A DNA stretch of 64,000 bases from Nonomuraea solani (GCF_900108335.1 NZ_FNVT01000034.1:24941-88940); one strand, 5' to 3'; positions 51,956 through 60,574 are shown, numbered from the stretch's first letter. The notes: generated by a model from the letters alone, not told the origin. A program made the numbers and translations.

Positions 51956-54310
51956 ATGATCGCGATGCAGATTCGACCGAGCCCCGTGCCTCCGGGACGG
52001 GCCATCGTCCTGGCCAACCTCAACCTCGACCGGGGGATCCCGGCGGGCGACCGGAGCCTCGCCCTGGACAGCCGCGACGACGAGATCAACGGCGCGGACG
52101 ATCTCAAGGACCTCACGAGGCTGCCGAGGCCGGCCGCGAACGGGGAGGTCACGCCGGACTCCACGTTCGTCGCCCTGCTGGACGGCGGTGACAGGAACCG
52201 GGTACGCCTGTTCGGCCCGGTCGGCTCCGACGGCAAGTGGCAGCGGGTGCTCGGCGCCTCGGTCAACCCGCGGCGGATCGCCACCGAGTACACCGCCGCC
52301 TACCCCGGCCCGGACGAGCTGCTCATCGAATCGCTCACCCTGCCCGGCGCGCCCGTCTTCGACCCCGCCGACAGGAACGGGAAGGAGATCCGGCTGGAGT
52401 GGGGGTACCGCGTGCCCGGCGTCGGCGACGTGCTCGAGCCCCGGGTCGTCACCATCGCCCCGCTCCTGCTGCCCTCGAACCTGGAGCCGGTCGATCGCGT
52501 GTACATGACCTGCCTGTACGACTACGACGTCACCTTCAACCACCCGACGCTGGCGGAGGTCATCGCCGCGCTCAGAGAGGTGCTGGGCCCGGACCGGGTG
52601 CCGGTGAACACCCGGCCGGAGCCGGACGGCGGCGTACGCTACCTGCCGCACGACCCGTTCGACCCGGACGCCATCGGCGGGCTCTACCTCATCGACGGCC
52701 ACTACTTCAGCGACCCCTGGACCCAGGACGAGGTGAAGATCGGATACTGCCTGCTGCCGGGGCCGCGCCACACGCAGGTCGCCCTGCACAACCCGCGCGG
52801 CCGCGACCTCGGCCCGTGGGTCAGCCGGCTGCTGCCCGGCAAGGAGCTGGGCCTGTTCAACGACCTGGACCAGGTGGCCGACGACTCGATCAGCTACGGC
52901 GGCAACCTGGAGGTCTCGCCACCGGTCGAGATCGAGACACCGCCGGCGCCGTCGGGTCCCGCCGGGCCCGAGATCGCCGATCCACCACGGGCGCCGTTCG
53001 GGAAGATCATCCTGGGCCGGGGCGAGGTCCTCGCGTTCACCGAGGTCGTCCCGCCGGAGGCCGCCGACCTGGAGCAGGAGCTGTCCGGGGAGCTGGGGGT
53101 GCCCGGCTGGCTGTTCGACCTGTTCGAGAAGTACGACTTCGACCTCGACCGCGACGTCACCTCCGTCGGCAACACCAGGCCCGGCGAACGGTGGCGCGTG
53201 GTGGACGCGCCGATCGTCGACTACGGGCCGCGGGTCTTCGAGATCCGCAGGCGGGACGGGCTGCTGGACGTCTACCTGCTGCGGCTGCACGCGCCCGGGT
53301 ATCGGTCGTTCCTGGAGGCGCAGGGCGTACAGCCGATTCTGCCGCTGGACGTCTCCTGGCTGGCGGTCGGGCACGTGGACGAGTTCGTGACCGTCGTGCC
53401 CAGCAGGGCCGTGGACGCGGACGCGCCGCGGCGGGACTTCCGCGTGGTCACCGCGTCGCCCCAGGTGGCCGTCGACCTGCTGCTGGCCGCGAAAGCGTAC
53501 GAGCCCACCGACCTGTTCCGTGGCCGCCAGGAGATCTACAGCGACGACGAGACGGGCGACCTGTCGCTGACCGACGCCAGGAGGTCCGTCGCGGACGTGC
53601 TGGGCATCCACCAGGAGTTCAACGAGAACCTGCACCGGCAGAAGATGCTGCTCATCGAGGAGCGGCTGCGCACGCAGCTCGACCTGGGCGAGGGGCGCCT
53701 GCTGCGGCTGCCGGTCCTGTTCGCCAAGCCGCCCGGCATGGCGGCCGGAACGCTGGGGCTGATCCTGCACAAGGAGACCTTCAACTGGACCACCGCCTAC
53801 ACCCCGAACCTGGTCAACCTGGTGGTCCTGGACGACCTCGTGCTGCTGCCCCGCCCGCTCGGCCCGCGCCTGCGGCCGCGCGAGGTCAACCTGATCCTGG
53901 CCAGGCAGCTCGGCATGGAGCTGTCGGCCGAGCAGCTCGCGCGCCTGGCCGGTGAGCCGCACTGGGCGCGGCGCGGGGCGCTGGTGAACGACATCGCCGC
54001 GATCTTCGGCGTCTCCATCGGCGCCGTCAGGAACCACCCGGCCAACAATCCCATGGGGCAGAGCGTGTTCGGCTCCGACGGCAGGACGTACCGGCAGTGG
54101 GAGCGCGTGTGGATCCCCGAGAAGAGCATCGACCTGTTCGAGGCGTACGCGTGCTGCGCGCTGGAGCGCCTCAGCCTGCGGGTGCGCTTCGTCGAGGACT
54201 GGGACGCCTACCACATGGGCCTGGGCGAGCTGCACTGCGGCATCAACGTGCAGCGCACGCCCCGTGAGATCGATCCGGGCTATCAGGGCCCCTACTGGTG
54301 GGAGACGTGA
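51956..54310 (+). CDS. Protein-arginine deiminase (PAD), full-length catalytic form
   Basis: 784 residues, PAD fold. All four catalytic residues of mammalian PADs are identifiable: Asp258 (DPWTQDEVKIGYCLLPG), His473 and Asp475 (WLAVGHVDEFVTVVP) and the nucleophile Cys761 (LGELHCGINVQR). It should convert peptidyl arginine to citrulline, releasing ammonia. No signal peptide, so it would act inside the cell. PADs are rare in bacteria; citrulassin lasso peptides are known to be citrullinated by a bacterial PAD. It follows the soluble kinase gene by 44 bp and is coupled to the HEAT-repeat gene. ATG at 51956, or 51965. Confidence 0.93.
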   Translation: MIAMQIRPSPVPPGRAIVLANLNLDRGIPAGDRSLALDSRDDEINGADDLKDLTRLPRPAANGEVTPDSTFVALLDGGDRNRVRLFGPVGSDGKWQRVLGASVNPRRIATEYTAAYPGPDELLIESLTLPGAPVFDPADRNGKEIRLEWGYRVPGVGDVLEPRVVTIAPLLLPSNLEPVDRVYMTCLYDYDVTFNHPTLAEVIAALREVLGPDRVPVNTRPEPDGGVRYLPHDPFDPDAIGGLYLIDGHYFSDPWTQDEVKIGYCLLPGPRHTQVALHNPRGRDLGPWVSRLLPGKELGLFNDLDQVADDSISYGGNLEVSPPVEIETPPAPSGPAGPEIADPPRAPFGKIILGRGEVLAFTEVVPPEAADLEQELSGELGVPGWLFDLFEKYDFDLDRDVTSVGNTRPGERWRVVDAPIVDYGPRVFEIRRRDGLLDVYLLRLHAPGYRSFLEAQGVQPILPLDVSWLAVGHVDEFVTVVPSRAVDADAPRRDFRVVTASPQVAVDLLLAAKAYEPTDLFRGRQEIYSDDETGDLSLTDARRSVADVLGIHQEFNENLHRQKMLLIEERLRTQLDLGEGRLLRLPVLFAKPPGMAAGTLGLILHKETFNWTTAYTPNLVNLVVLDDLVLLPRPLGPRLRPREVNLILARQLGMELSAEQLARLAGEPHWARRGALVNDIAAIFGVSIGAVRNHPANNPMGQSVFGSDGRTYRQWERVWIPEKSIDLFEAYACCALERLSLRVRFVEDWDAYHMGLGELHCGINVQRTPREIDPGYQGPYWWET

Positions 54311-54315
54311 TCGCG

Positions 54316-55245
54316 ATGACCGGCGCGGAGTTCGAGCAGCTCTTCCAGACGTGCGTGAACGAGACGCGCGAGCCGTACGCCGTGGCCCGCGACGCGCTGC
54401 GGGACCAGGGCGACGAGGCCGTCCCGCCGCTCCTCGCCAAGGTGTCCGAGTCGTCTGACGACGACTGGCTGCCGCGGATCGTGGCGCAGATGGTGCTCGG
54501 CTGGATCGTGCGAACGGACCTGTACGAGCAGGTCGGGCACATCCTGCGGCGGCCCGGCAGGACCGCGGGGCCCAGGCCGGTGAGCCTGGTGCCGGCACCG
54601 ACCGCCGCGGCCGTGGCGCTGTCCGGGCTCGGCGCGGACGTGGTGCCGCGGCTCATCGAGATCCTCGTCAAGACGCACGAGTGGGACGGGGAGCGGGAGT
54701 CCTCGGCCGTCATGCTGGCGCTCGACTACCTGCGTGACCGGCGGGCCGTCATGCCGCTGCTGGACCTGGCCGCGCCCGGGGGCGACGCCCGGCGGCGCAT
54801 GCTGGCCATGTCGACGCTCGGCGGCCTCGGTGACCAGGCCGCGTTCGAGGTCGCCAAGCAGGCCCTGGACGATCGCGGGAACAGCGCCAGGCTGCGCGGC
54901 ATGGCCGCGGTGTGCCTGGGCCGGATCGGTGACCCGGCGGCCGGCCAGGCGCTGCGGGCGGCGGCGGCCGCTCCCGTCGCGAGGAACGCGGCCGTCACCA
55001 CGGAGGACCTCATCCTGCGCCAGAGCGCGATCCGGGCGATGGGCTACCTGGGCGCGCCCGGGGACGCCACGGAGCTGAAGGAGATGCTCGACCAGGAGTC
55101 CAACGTGGCGCTGGGGCTGGAGCTGGTGGGCGCGCTCACCCGGCTGCGAGAACCGGAGGCCCTGCGGCAGTGCGGCAACGAGAACACGGTGGTGCGCGAG
55201 GCGGCCGAGGAGGCGGCCCGGTCCCTTTCCGGACCTGGCTACTGA
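54316..55245 (+). CDS. HEAT-repeat (PBS-lyase-like) scaffold protein
   Basis: 309 residues of alpha-helical HEAT-like repeats (for example DYLRDRRAVMPLLDLAAPGGDARRRMLAMSTLGGLGDQAAFEVAKQAL, CLGRIGDPAAGQALRAAAA, AIRAMGYLGAPGDATELKEML). No enzymatic residues. It directly follows the PAD gene; upstream GTG starts overlap the PAD stop (GTGA at 54307). The ATG at 54316 has GGGAG upstream. A protein-protein role, perhaps with PAD, is inferred from position only. Confidence 0.85.
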   Translation: MTGAEFEQLFQTCVNETREPYAVARDALRDQGDEAVPPLLAKVSESSDDDWLPRIVAQMVLGWIVRTDLYEQVGHILRRPGRTAGPRPVSLVPAPTAAAVALSGLGADVVPRLIEILVKTHEWDGERESSAVMLALDYLRDRRAVMPLLDLAAPGGDARRRMLAMSTLGGLGDQAAFEVAKQALDDRGNSARLRGMAAVCLGRIGDPAAGQALRAAAAAPVARNAAVTTEDLILRQSAIRAMGYLGAPGDATELKEMLDQESNVALGLELVGALTRLREPEALRQCGNENTVVREAAEEAARSLSGPGY

Positions 55246-55247
55246 CC

Positions 55248-55261
55248 GGTAAGGTGTTACC
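55248..55261. promoter_or_regulatory. Inverted repeat upstream of the acyl-CoA dehydrogenase gene
   Basis: GGTAA (55248-55252) and TTACC (55257-55261) flank GGTG, and GGTAAC follows at 55265. It lies 31 bp before the gene start and could be a TetR-type operator. Confidence 0.4.
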
Positions 55262-55292
55262 GCCGGTAACGCCGCAGGCCGAGGAGAGCGCG

Positions 55293-56501
55293 ATGACGGG
55301 GTTCTGCCCGGAGCTCAGTGACGACGTGGTCGAGGTACGCGACTGGGTGCACGCCTTCGCCCGCGACGTGATCCGCCCGGCGGGCGCCGAGTGGGACGAG
55401 CGCGAGGAGACCCCCTGGCCGGTCATCCAGGAGGCGGCCAAGATCGGCCTGTACTCGCTCGACTTCTTCGCCACCCAGTGGTTCGAGGAGAGCGGGCTGG
55501 CGCTGCCCGTGGCGTTCGAGGAGATCTTCTGGGGCGACGCGGGCATCGGCCTGTCCATCGTCGGCACCGGCCTGGCCGCCGCCGCCCTGGCCTCGAACGG
55601 CACGCCCGAGCAGATGTCGCAGTGGCTGCCGCTGATGTTCGGCTCGGAGAACGACGTCAAGCTGGGCGCCTTCTGCGCCTCCGAGCCGGACGCCGGCTCC
55701 GACATCGGCGCCATCCGCACCCGCGCCGTGCACGACGGCGGCGACTGGATCCTCAACGGCGTCAAGACGTGGGCCACCAACGGCGGCATCGCCGACGTGC
55801 ACGTGGTCGTGGCCTCCGTCGACCCGGCGCTGGGCACGCGCGGGCAGGCGTCTTTCGTCGTCCCGCCGGGCACGCCAGGGCTGTCCATGGGGCAGAAGTT
55901 CCGCAAGCACGGGATCCGCGCCTCGCACACGGCCGAGGTGATCCTGGACGAGGTACGCGTACCGGGGTCGTGCCTGCTCGGCGGCAAGGACAGGCTGGAC
56001 GCCCGGCTGGCCCGCGTACGGAAGGGGGAGCGGGCCGGGGAGCAGGCGGCCATGCGCACGTTCGAGACCACCCGCCCCTCGGTGGCCGCGATGGCCGTGG
56101 GGATCGCCAGGGCGGGCTTCGAGTACGCCAGGGACTACGCCCGCGAGCGCGAGCAGTTCGGCCGCAAGATCGGCGAGAACCAGGCGATCGCCTTCCTGCT
56201 CGCCGAGATGGCCACCCGGGTGGACATGGCCCGGCTGCTGACCTGGCGGGCCGCCTGGATGGCACGCAAGGGGAGGCAGTTCGAGCAGGCGGAGGGCTCG
56301 ATGTCGAAGCTGGTGGCGGGGGAGACGGCGGTGTGGGTGACCGAGCAGGCGATCCAGATCCTGGGCGGGGCCGGATACACCAGGGAGCATCCGGTGGAGC
56401 GCTTCCACCGGGACGCCAAGATCTATACCATTTTTGAGGGCACGTCGGAGATCCAGCGGCTGATCATCGGCCGGGCGGTCACCGGCCTGCCGGTCCGCTG
56501 A
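55293..56501 (+). CDS. Acyl-CoA dehydrogenase
   Basis: 402 residues with the standard motifs LGAFCASEPDAGSDIGAIRT (FAD/substrate), KTWATNGG, and the C-terminal signature QILGGAGYTREHPVERFHRDAKIYTIFEGTSEIQRLIIGR. The glutamate in YTIFEGTSE is the likely catalytic base of short/medium-chain enzymes. FAD-dependent alpha-beta oxidation of an acyl-CoA. GAGGAG before the ATG at 55293. No other beta-oxidation gene is adjacent; the exact acyl substrate is unknown. Confidence 0.94.
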   Translation: MTGFCPELSDDVVEVRDWVHAFARDVIRPAGAEWDEREETPWPVIQEAAKIGLYSLDFFATQWFEESGLALPVAFEEIFWGDAGIGLSIVGTGLAAAALASNGTPEQMSQWLPLMFGSENDVKLGAFCASEPDAGSDIGAIRTRAVHDGGDWILNGVKTWATNGGIADVHVVVASVDPALGTRGQASFVVPPGTPGLSMGQKFRKHGIRASHTAEVILDEVRVPGSCLLGGKDRLDARLARVRKGERAGEQAAMRTFETTRPSVAAMAVGIARAGFEYARDYAREREQFGRKIGENQAIAFLLAEMATRVDMARLLTWRAAWMARKGRQFEQAEGSMSKLVAGETAVWVTEQAIQILGGAGYTREHPVERFHRDAKIYTIFEGTSEIQRLIIGRAVTGLPVR

Positions 56502-56541
56502 AGGGCGTCATGTCGGCTGGACCCGGGACACCGGCCCATGA

Positions 56542-57300
56542 TCACTCTGCGGAGGCGAGCGTGACGGTGCGGTAGTGGGTGGTCAGCCGTCCGTCCTCGT
56601 CCAGGACGTGGAAGGCGAGCGCGGGCGGCTGCTCCAGGTACACGTGGTCATCCGGATGCCTCCGGTGCTCCCACGGCAGCCGCGAGGTCGAGACCACTCC
56701 GGGCGCGACCAGCAGTGGCAGCCCGGCGAACGTGGTGGCCGCCGCGGTGTGCGCGTGCCCGCACACGAACCCGGCCAGGTGCGGATGGCGACGCGCCAGC
56801 CCGGCCAGCCGCTCCTCCCCGAACTGCCGGATCCCGTCCACGAACGGCATGCGCAGCGGCGCGGGCGGATGGTGGAAGCCGGCCAGCACCCGGTCGGAGG
56901 TCCCGGCCAGGACCGTCTCCAGCCAGTCCAGCGTCTCGTCCTCCAGGAAGCCCTCGTCCTTGCCCGGCACCGACGAGTCGCACAGCGCGATCACGCATCC
57001 GGCCACGCGCAGCACCTGGTTGATCGGGGCGGCCGACCCCGGCAGGCCCAGCAGCGACTCGCGGAACGCCGTACGGTCGTCATGGTTGCCGGGGCAGATC
57101 AGCGTCGGGTGGCGGGAGGTCAGCAGTTCGCGGGCCAGCTCGTACTCGGCGGGCAAGCCATGGTCGGCGATGTCGCCGGTGACCAGCACGGCGTCCAGGT
57201 CGTACGGGAGCCCGTCGAGGTAGTCCATGACCGCCCGGGTGCGGTCGGCGCTGCGCCGGTCGTCGATGTGGACGTCGCTGAGATGGGCGATCACGGTCAT
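56542..57300 (-). CDS. Metallophosphoesterase (cyclic-AMP phosphodiesterase CpdA-like)
   Basis: 252 residues with the calcineurin-type metal motifs in order: HLSDVHID, VTGDIADHG, CPGNHDDR, AGFHHPP and CGHAHTA. This places it with the class-III cyclic nucleotide phosphodiesterase group, although in vivo substrates vary. GGAAGGAG precedes the ATG at 57300. Divergent from the MocR-type regulator gene. Confidence 0.92.
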   Translation of the reverse strand: MTVIAHLSDVHIDDRRSADRTRAVMDYLDGLPYDLDAVLVTGDIADHGLPAEYELARELLTSRHPTLICPGNHDDRTAFRESLLGLPGSAAPINQVLRVAGCVIALCDSSVPGKDEGFLEDETLDWLETVLAGTSDRVLAGFHHPPAPLRMPFVDGIRQFGEERLAGLARRHPHLAGFVCGHAHTAAATTFAGLPLLVAPGVVSTSRLPWEHRRHPDDHVYLEQPPALAFHVLDEDGRLTTHYRTVTLASAE

Positions 57301-57370
57301 GGGGAGGCTCCTTCCAGAACGGTCCCTTGAAAGGTACGGGCCGACCGGACCACGCGTAAGATCCAGTTTC

Positions 57371-58732
57371 ATGCCGAAAAACTGGTCCAGTTCGCGACTC
57401 GATCTGCATCTCGCCATGGGGACGGGTTCCGGCAGGCGGGCCGGGCTGGAGTCGGCGCTGCGCGAGGCGGTGCGCGACGGGCGGCTGCCCGCCGGCACGC
57501 CGCTGCCCTCCACGCGCGGGCTGGCCCAGGAGCTCGGGTTGTCGCGGGGCACCGTCACGGCCGCGTACGACCAGCTCGTCGAGGAGGGCTACCTGAGCAC
57601 GCGCCCCGGATCGGGCACCACGGTGGCCACGGTGCCGCTCAGCTCCGGGGAGCCCACACGTCCCGGGCCGGTCCGGGCACTTCCCCTGCACGACCTGCGG
57701 CCGGGCTGCCCGGATGTCGGCTCGTTCCCGGTCCGGGCCTGGCTGGCGGCCACCCGGCGGGTGCTGGGAGCCGACACGCTGAAGGCCGGCGATCCCCAGG
57801 GGCGGATCGAGCTGAGGACCGCGCTGGCGGACTATCTCGGGCGTACGCGGGGCGTGCGAACCGGACCGGATCGGATCGTGGTGACCTCCGGGTTCTACCA
57901 GTCGATCACGCTGCTCAGCGGCGTGCTGGAGACCGGGGTCGTGGCCACCGAGGATCCCGGGCACAACGCCTTCCGCGAGGTCGTCCGGCGTGCCGGGCAC
58001 ACCTTGCTGCCGCTGCCCGTGGACGCGTACGGCGCCCGGCTCGAAGGGCTCGACGCCCAGGTCGGAGCCGTGATGCTGACGCCCGCGCACCAGTATCCGA
58101 CCGGCGTGCCGCTACATCCGGGCCGCCGCCAGGAGCTGTGCGCGTGGGCGCGCGCCACGGGCGGGCTGGTCGTGGAGGACGACTACGACGGCGAGTTCCG
58201 CTACGACCGCCAGCCCGTCGGCGCGCTGCAGGGCATGGCGCCCGAGCACGTCGTGTACTGCGGCACCGCCTCCAAGACGCTCGGCCCGGGGTTGCGGCTG
58301 GGCTGGATGGTGCTGCCGCCCGGCCTGGTCGAGCCGGTGACGCGCGCCAAGGAACTGGCCGACCTGTACACCGAGAGCCTCGGCCAGCTCGTGCTCGCCG
58401 ACCTGATCGCCACGCACGCCTACGACCGGTACGTACGGTCCTGCCGGCTGCGCTACCGACGGCGGCGCGAGCTGCTGCTCGACCGGCTGGCCGCCGTTCC
58501 CGGCATCATGGCGCAGGGGGTGCCGGCCGGGCTGCACGCGCTGATCACGCCGGCCGACGAGCGGCGGGTGATCGCGGCCTGCGCGGCTCGCGGGGTGGCC
58601 GTGCGCGGGCTGGCCGAGCTTCACCACGACCCGGCCGGCCGGGCGCAGGGGTTGATGGTCGGGTTCGCGGCGCCGCCGGAGCGTACGTACCCGGCCGCCG
58701 TCGACGCTCTCTGCGCGGCGCTGAGCGCGTGA
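57371..58732 (+). CDS. MocR-type regulator (GntR DNA-binding domain fused to aminotransferase)
   Basis: 453 residues. N-terminal GntR winged helix (LREAVRDGRLPAGTPLPSTRGLAQELGLSRGTVTAAYDQLVEEGYL; about 25-85), then a fold-type I PLP domain with VEDDYDGEFRYDR and the Schiff-base lysine in GTASKTLGPGLRLGW. PdxR and GabR-like proteins share this layout and often control B6 or amino-acid genes. A TAAGAT -10 lies 8 nt before the ATG. Target unknown. Confidence 0.93.
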   Translation: MPKNWSSSRLDLHLAMGTGSGRRAGLESALREAVRDGRLPAGTPLPSTRGLAQELGLSRGTVTAAYDQLVEEGYLSTRPGSGTTVATVPLSSGEPTRPGPVRALPLHDLRPGCPDVGSFPVRAWLAATRRVLGADTLKAGDPQGRIELRTALADYLGRTRGVRTGPDRIVVTSGFYQSITLLSGVLETGVVATEDPGHNAFREVVRRAGHTLLPLPVDAYGARLEGLDAQVGAVMLTPAHQYPTGVPLHPGRRQELCAWARATGGLVVEDDYDGEFRYDRQPVGALQGMAPEHVVYCGTASKTLGPGLRLGWMVLPPGLVEPVTRAKELADLYTESLGQLVLADLIATHAYDRYVRSCRLRYRRRRELLLDRLAAVPGIMAQGVPAGLHALITPADERRVIAACAARGVAVRGLAELHHDPAGRAQGLMVGFAAPPERTYPAAVDALCAALSA

Positions 58733-58738
58733 AGGCGG

Positions 58739-59368
58739 TCAGGGGGAGATCTCGGGAAGCTGCGGGCGGGTGCGGTAGCGGTGGCGCTGGTAGAGGTAGA
58801 AGAGCGCGAGGTGCACGGCGGCGGCGAGCAGGCCGAGGGCGATCGCCACGCCGAGAGGGAACGCGAGGGTGGCCAGAAGGGTGATGCCCGCACCGATCAC
58901 GATGCTGTTGATCGCGGCGATCATCATCGCGATCGTGAACAGGCCGATGAGCCAGTCGCGCCGCCGCCCGATGCCCATGGTGGCGGCGGCCGCGGTGACG
59001 GCGTCGTTCTCCGCGGCCCCGGCCCAGGCGACGATGTAGTCGGAGGCCCGCGGGGATAACCGGCGGTAGTAAAGGCGGATGCGGGCTATCGCGCTACGGC
59101 ACAGGATGTTCTGCACACCCGTGTCGACCAGGCGCACGCTGGTGAAAAGGCCGAGAACGGCCAGCGCGGGCAGGACGGTCGCGGCCAGCGGGACGAACGC
59201 CGGCGAGGGCGGGGCGGCGAAGCCGAGTGCCACCAGCGAGCTGGACAGCGCCTTCACGTACAGCGTGGCCCGGGACGACTCCTCGCTGGAGGCGGTGCTG
59301 ATGGCGGTCTGCAGGACGAAGTGCTCCGTCGTGAGCGCGGACATGAGGGCGGGATCGTCGTTCGTCAT
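58739..59368 (-). CDS. Four-helix membrane protein next to a TetR gene
   Basis: 209 residues. N-terminal TEHFVLQTAISTASSEESSRATLYVKALSSSLVALGF precedes two early and two late helices; RSAIARIRLYYRRLSP is in the middle. This N-terminus recurs in actinobacterial membrane proteins of unknown role. GGAAGGA lies 8 nt before the ATG at 59368; longer starts (59386) lack such a site. Divergent from a TetR gene with operators between them. Confidence 0.78.
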   Translation of the reverse strand: MTNDDPALMSALTTEHFVLQTAISTASSEESSRATLYVKALSSSLVALGFAAPPSPAFVPLAATVLPALAVLGLFTSVRLVDTGVQNILCRSAIARIRLYYRRLSPRASDYIVAWAGAAENDAVTAAAATMGIGRRRDWLIGLFTIAMMIAAINSIVIGAGITLLATLAFPLGVAIALGLLAAAVHLALFYLYQRHRYRTRPQLPEISP

Positions 59369-59403
59369 GCGGATGATCCTTCCCATGGATGGGGATTTCT
59401 CCA

Positions 59404-59452
59404 CTACACGGCATTCAAATAGAGAACGGTGTAGATTACTACAGCCCTGTAG
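59404..59452. promoter_or_regulatory. TetR operator region with two inverted repeats
   Basis: CTACAC (59404-59409) and GTGTAG (59429-59434) form an inverted repeat; CTACAG-CC-CTGTAG (59439-59452) is a second near-perfect palindrome. Both use the same CTACA/TGTAG half-site. TAGAGT (59450-59455), 7 nt before the GTG, is a likely -10. Confidence 0.65.
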
Positions 59453-59462
59453 AGTGTCAAGG

Positions 59463-60179
59463 GTGAGCGACCAGACGATGAGCCGCCGCGACCGGCTTCG
59501 CGCCCAGACCAGCGCCGAGATCAAGGCGATCGCCTTGAAGCTCATGGCGGACGGCGGCCCGGACGCCATCTCGCTGCGCGCGATCGCTCGTGAGATGGGC
59601 ATGACGGCCGGCGCGATCTACAGCTACTTCGCCACCCGCGACGACCTGGTCACCACGCTCATCGGCGACGTCTACACCTCGGCGGTGGACACGGCCGAGG
59701 CCGCCCGCGACGCGGTGCCGGAAACCGACCCCGGCGGCCGGATCCTGGCCTGGGCCCAGGCCATGCGCGACTGGGCGCTGGCCAGCCCCGAAGGCTTCCG
59801 GCTGATCTACGGTGACCCCGTGCCCGGCTACCGCGCGCCCGGCGACGGCCCCGGCAAACGGGCCGAGGCGCGCGCCTGCGGCGGCCTGGTCGGCCTCGTC
59901 GCCGCCGCCTGGCCGACGGCCCGGGCGCGGCGATCCGACGACCGCGCCTACGACTGGGCCGACTTCGACCCGGGCCTGGTGGCCCACGTCCGCCAGGACT
60001 TTCCCGACCTGCCACCGGCGGCCATCGCGATGACGCTCCGGGTGTGGGGCCGCATGCACGGGCTCATGGCCCTGGAGATCTACGGCCACCTGCGCTCCCT
60101 CACCCATGACCCGGCCCGGGTCTACCGCGACGAGATGCACGACCTCATCGCCTCTCTCGGCCTCGGCGAGTCCGGCTAG
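59463..60179 (+). CDS. TetR family regulator (with TetR_C WHG domain type)
   Basis: 238 residues. Helix-turn-helix KLMADGGPDAISLRAIAREMGMTAGAIYSYFATRDDLVTTLI. The C-terminal domain has WAQAMRDWALASPEGFRLIYGDPVPGY, typical of a TetR subgroup (WHG motif-like). GTG start, leaderless by promoter spacing. Divergent from the membrane protein gene, which shares its operators. Stop overlaps the end of the convergent ArsR-type gene. Confidence 0.9.
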   Translation: MSDQTMSRRDRLRAQTSAEIKAIALKLMADGGPDAISLRAIAREMGMTAGAIYSYFATRDDLVTTLIGDVYTSAVDTAEAARDAVPETDPGGRILAWAQAMRDWALASPEGFRLIYGDPVPGYRAPGDGPGKRAEARACGGLVGLVAAAWPTARARRSDDRAYDWADFDPGLVAHVRQDFPDLPPAAIAMTLRVWGRMHGLMALEIYGHLRSLTHDPARVYRDEMHDLIASLGLGESG

Positions 60180-60469
60180 AGGTCTTCCCGCGTCACCAGC
60201 TCGAGCAGGCCGGGGAAGCGGGCGTCGAGGTCCTGCCTGCGCAGGGTGATGAACAACTTGCGGCCCTCCGGCCGCTGGAAGATCACGCCCGCTTCGCGCA
60301 GGACCCGCCAGTGCGTGGTCAGCGTCGATTTCGGCACGTCGGGCACGATCGAGCCGCAGAACTGCTCCTCGCCCGACTCCAGTGCCCGCACGATCTTCGC
60401 GCGCACCGGGTGCCCGAGGGCCGCGAGCACGTCCAGCAGGTTGATCTGGTCGCGTGAGGGATGCAGCAT
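60176..60469 (-). CDS. ArsR-type (HTH_20) transcriptional regulator
   Basis: 97 residues forming a single winged helix: LLDVLAALGHPVRAKIVRALESGEEQFCGSIVPDVPKSTLTTHWRVLREAGVIFQRPEGRKLFITLR. One cysteine only, so not a classical metal ArsR. The ATG at 60469 sits exactly 6 nt after TACAAT, a leaderless promoter. Divergent from an MFS exporter, and repeats between them are likely its operators. Confidence 0.88.
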   Translation of the reverse strand: MLHPSRDQINLLDVLAALGHPVRAKIVRALESGEEQFCGSIVPDVPKSTLTTHWRVLREAGVIFQRPEGRKLFITLRRQDLDARFPGLLELVTREDL

Positions 60470-60475
60470 GCCTCG

Positions 60476-60481
60476 ATTGTA
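60476..60481 (-). promoter_or_regulatory. Minus-10 element of the leaderless ArsR-type promoter
   Basis: On the minus strand TACAAT is followed by CGAGGC and the ATG. The first operator copy (60479-60495) overlaps this -10. Confidence 0.65.
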
Positions 60482-60556
60482 CGCATGTCCCGGACAGTGA
60501 TTTGACAGGGCGCGCACGTCTGTACGAGCATCTCGAATCGTACGAATATCCCGGAC
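60479..60556. promoter_or_regulatory. Two direct-repeat operators between the ArsR-type and MFS genes
   Basis: GTACGCATGTCCCGGAC (60479-60495) and GTACGAATATCCCGGAC (60540-60556) match in 15 of 17 positions. The first overlaps the regulator's -10, and the second lies just before the MFS start. TCGTACGA (60538-60545) is a local palindrome. Confidence 0.7.
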
Positions 60557-60574
60557 GATCGTAAGTAGGAGATC

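Noticed and set aside
51359..54598. A 1079-residue minus-strand ORF opposite the PAD gene
   Set aside because: It is low-complexity Arg/Pro/Gln-rich sequence antisense to a clearly real PAD; a GC-rich shadow frame.
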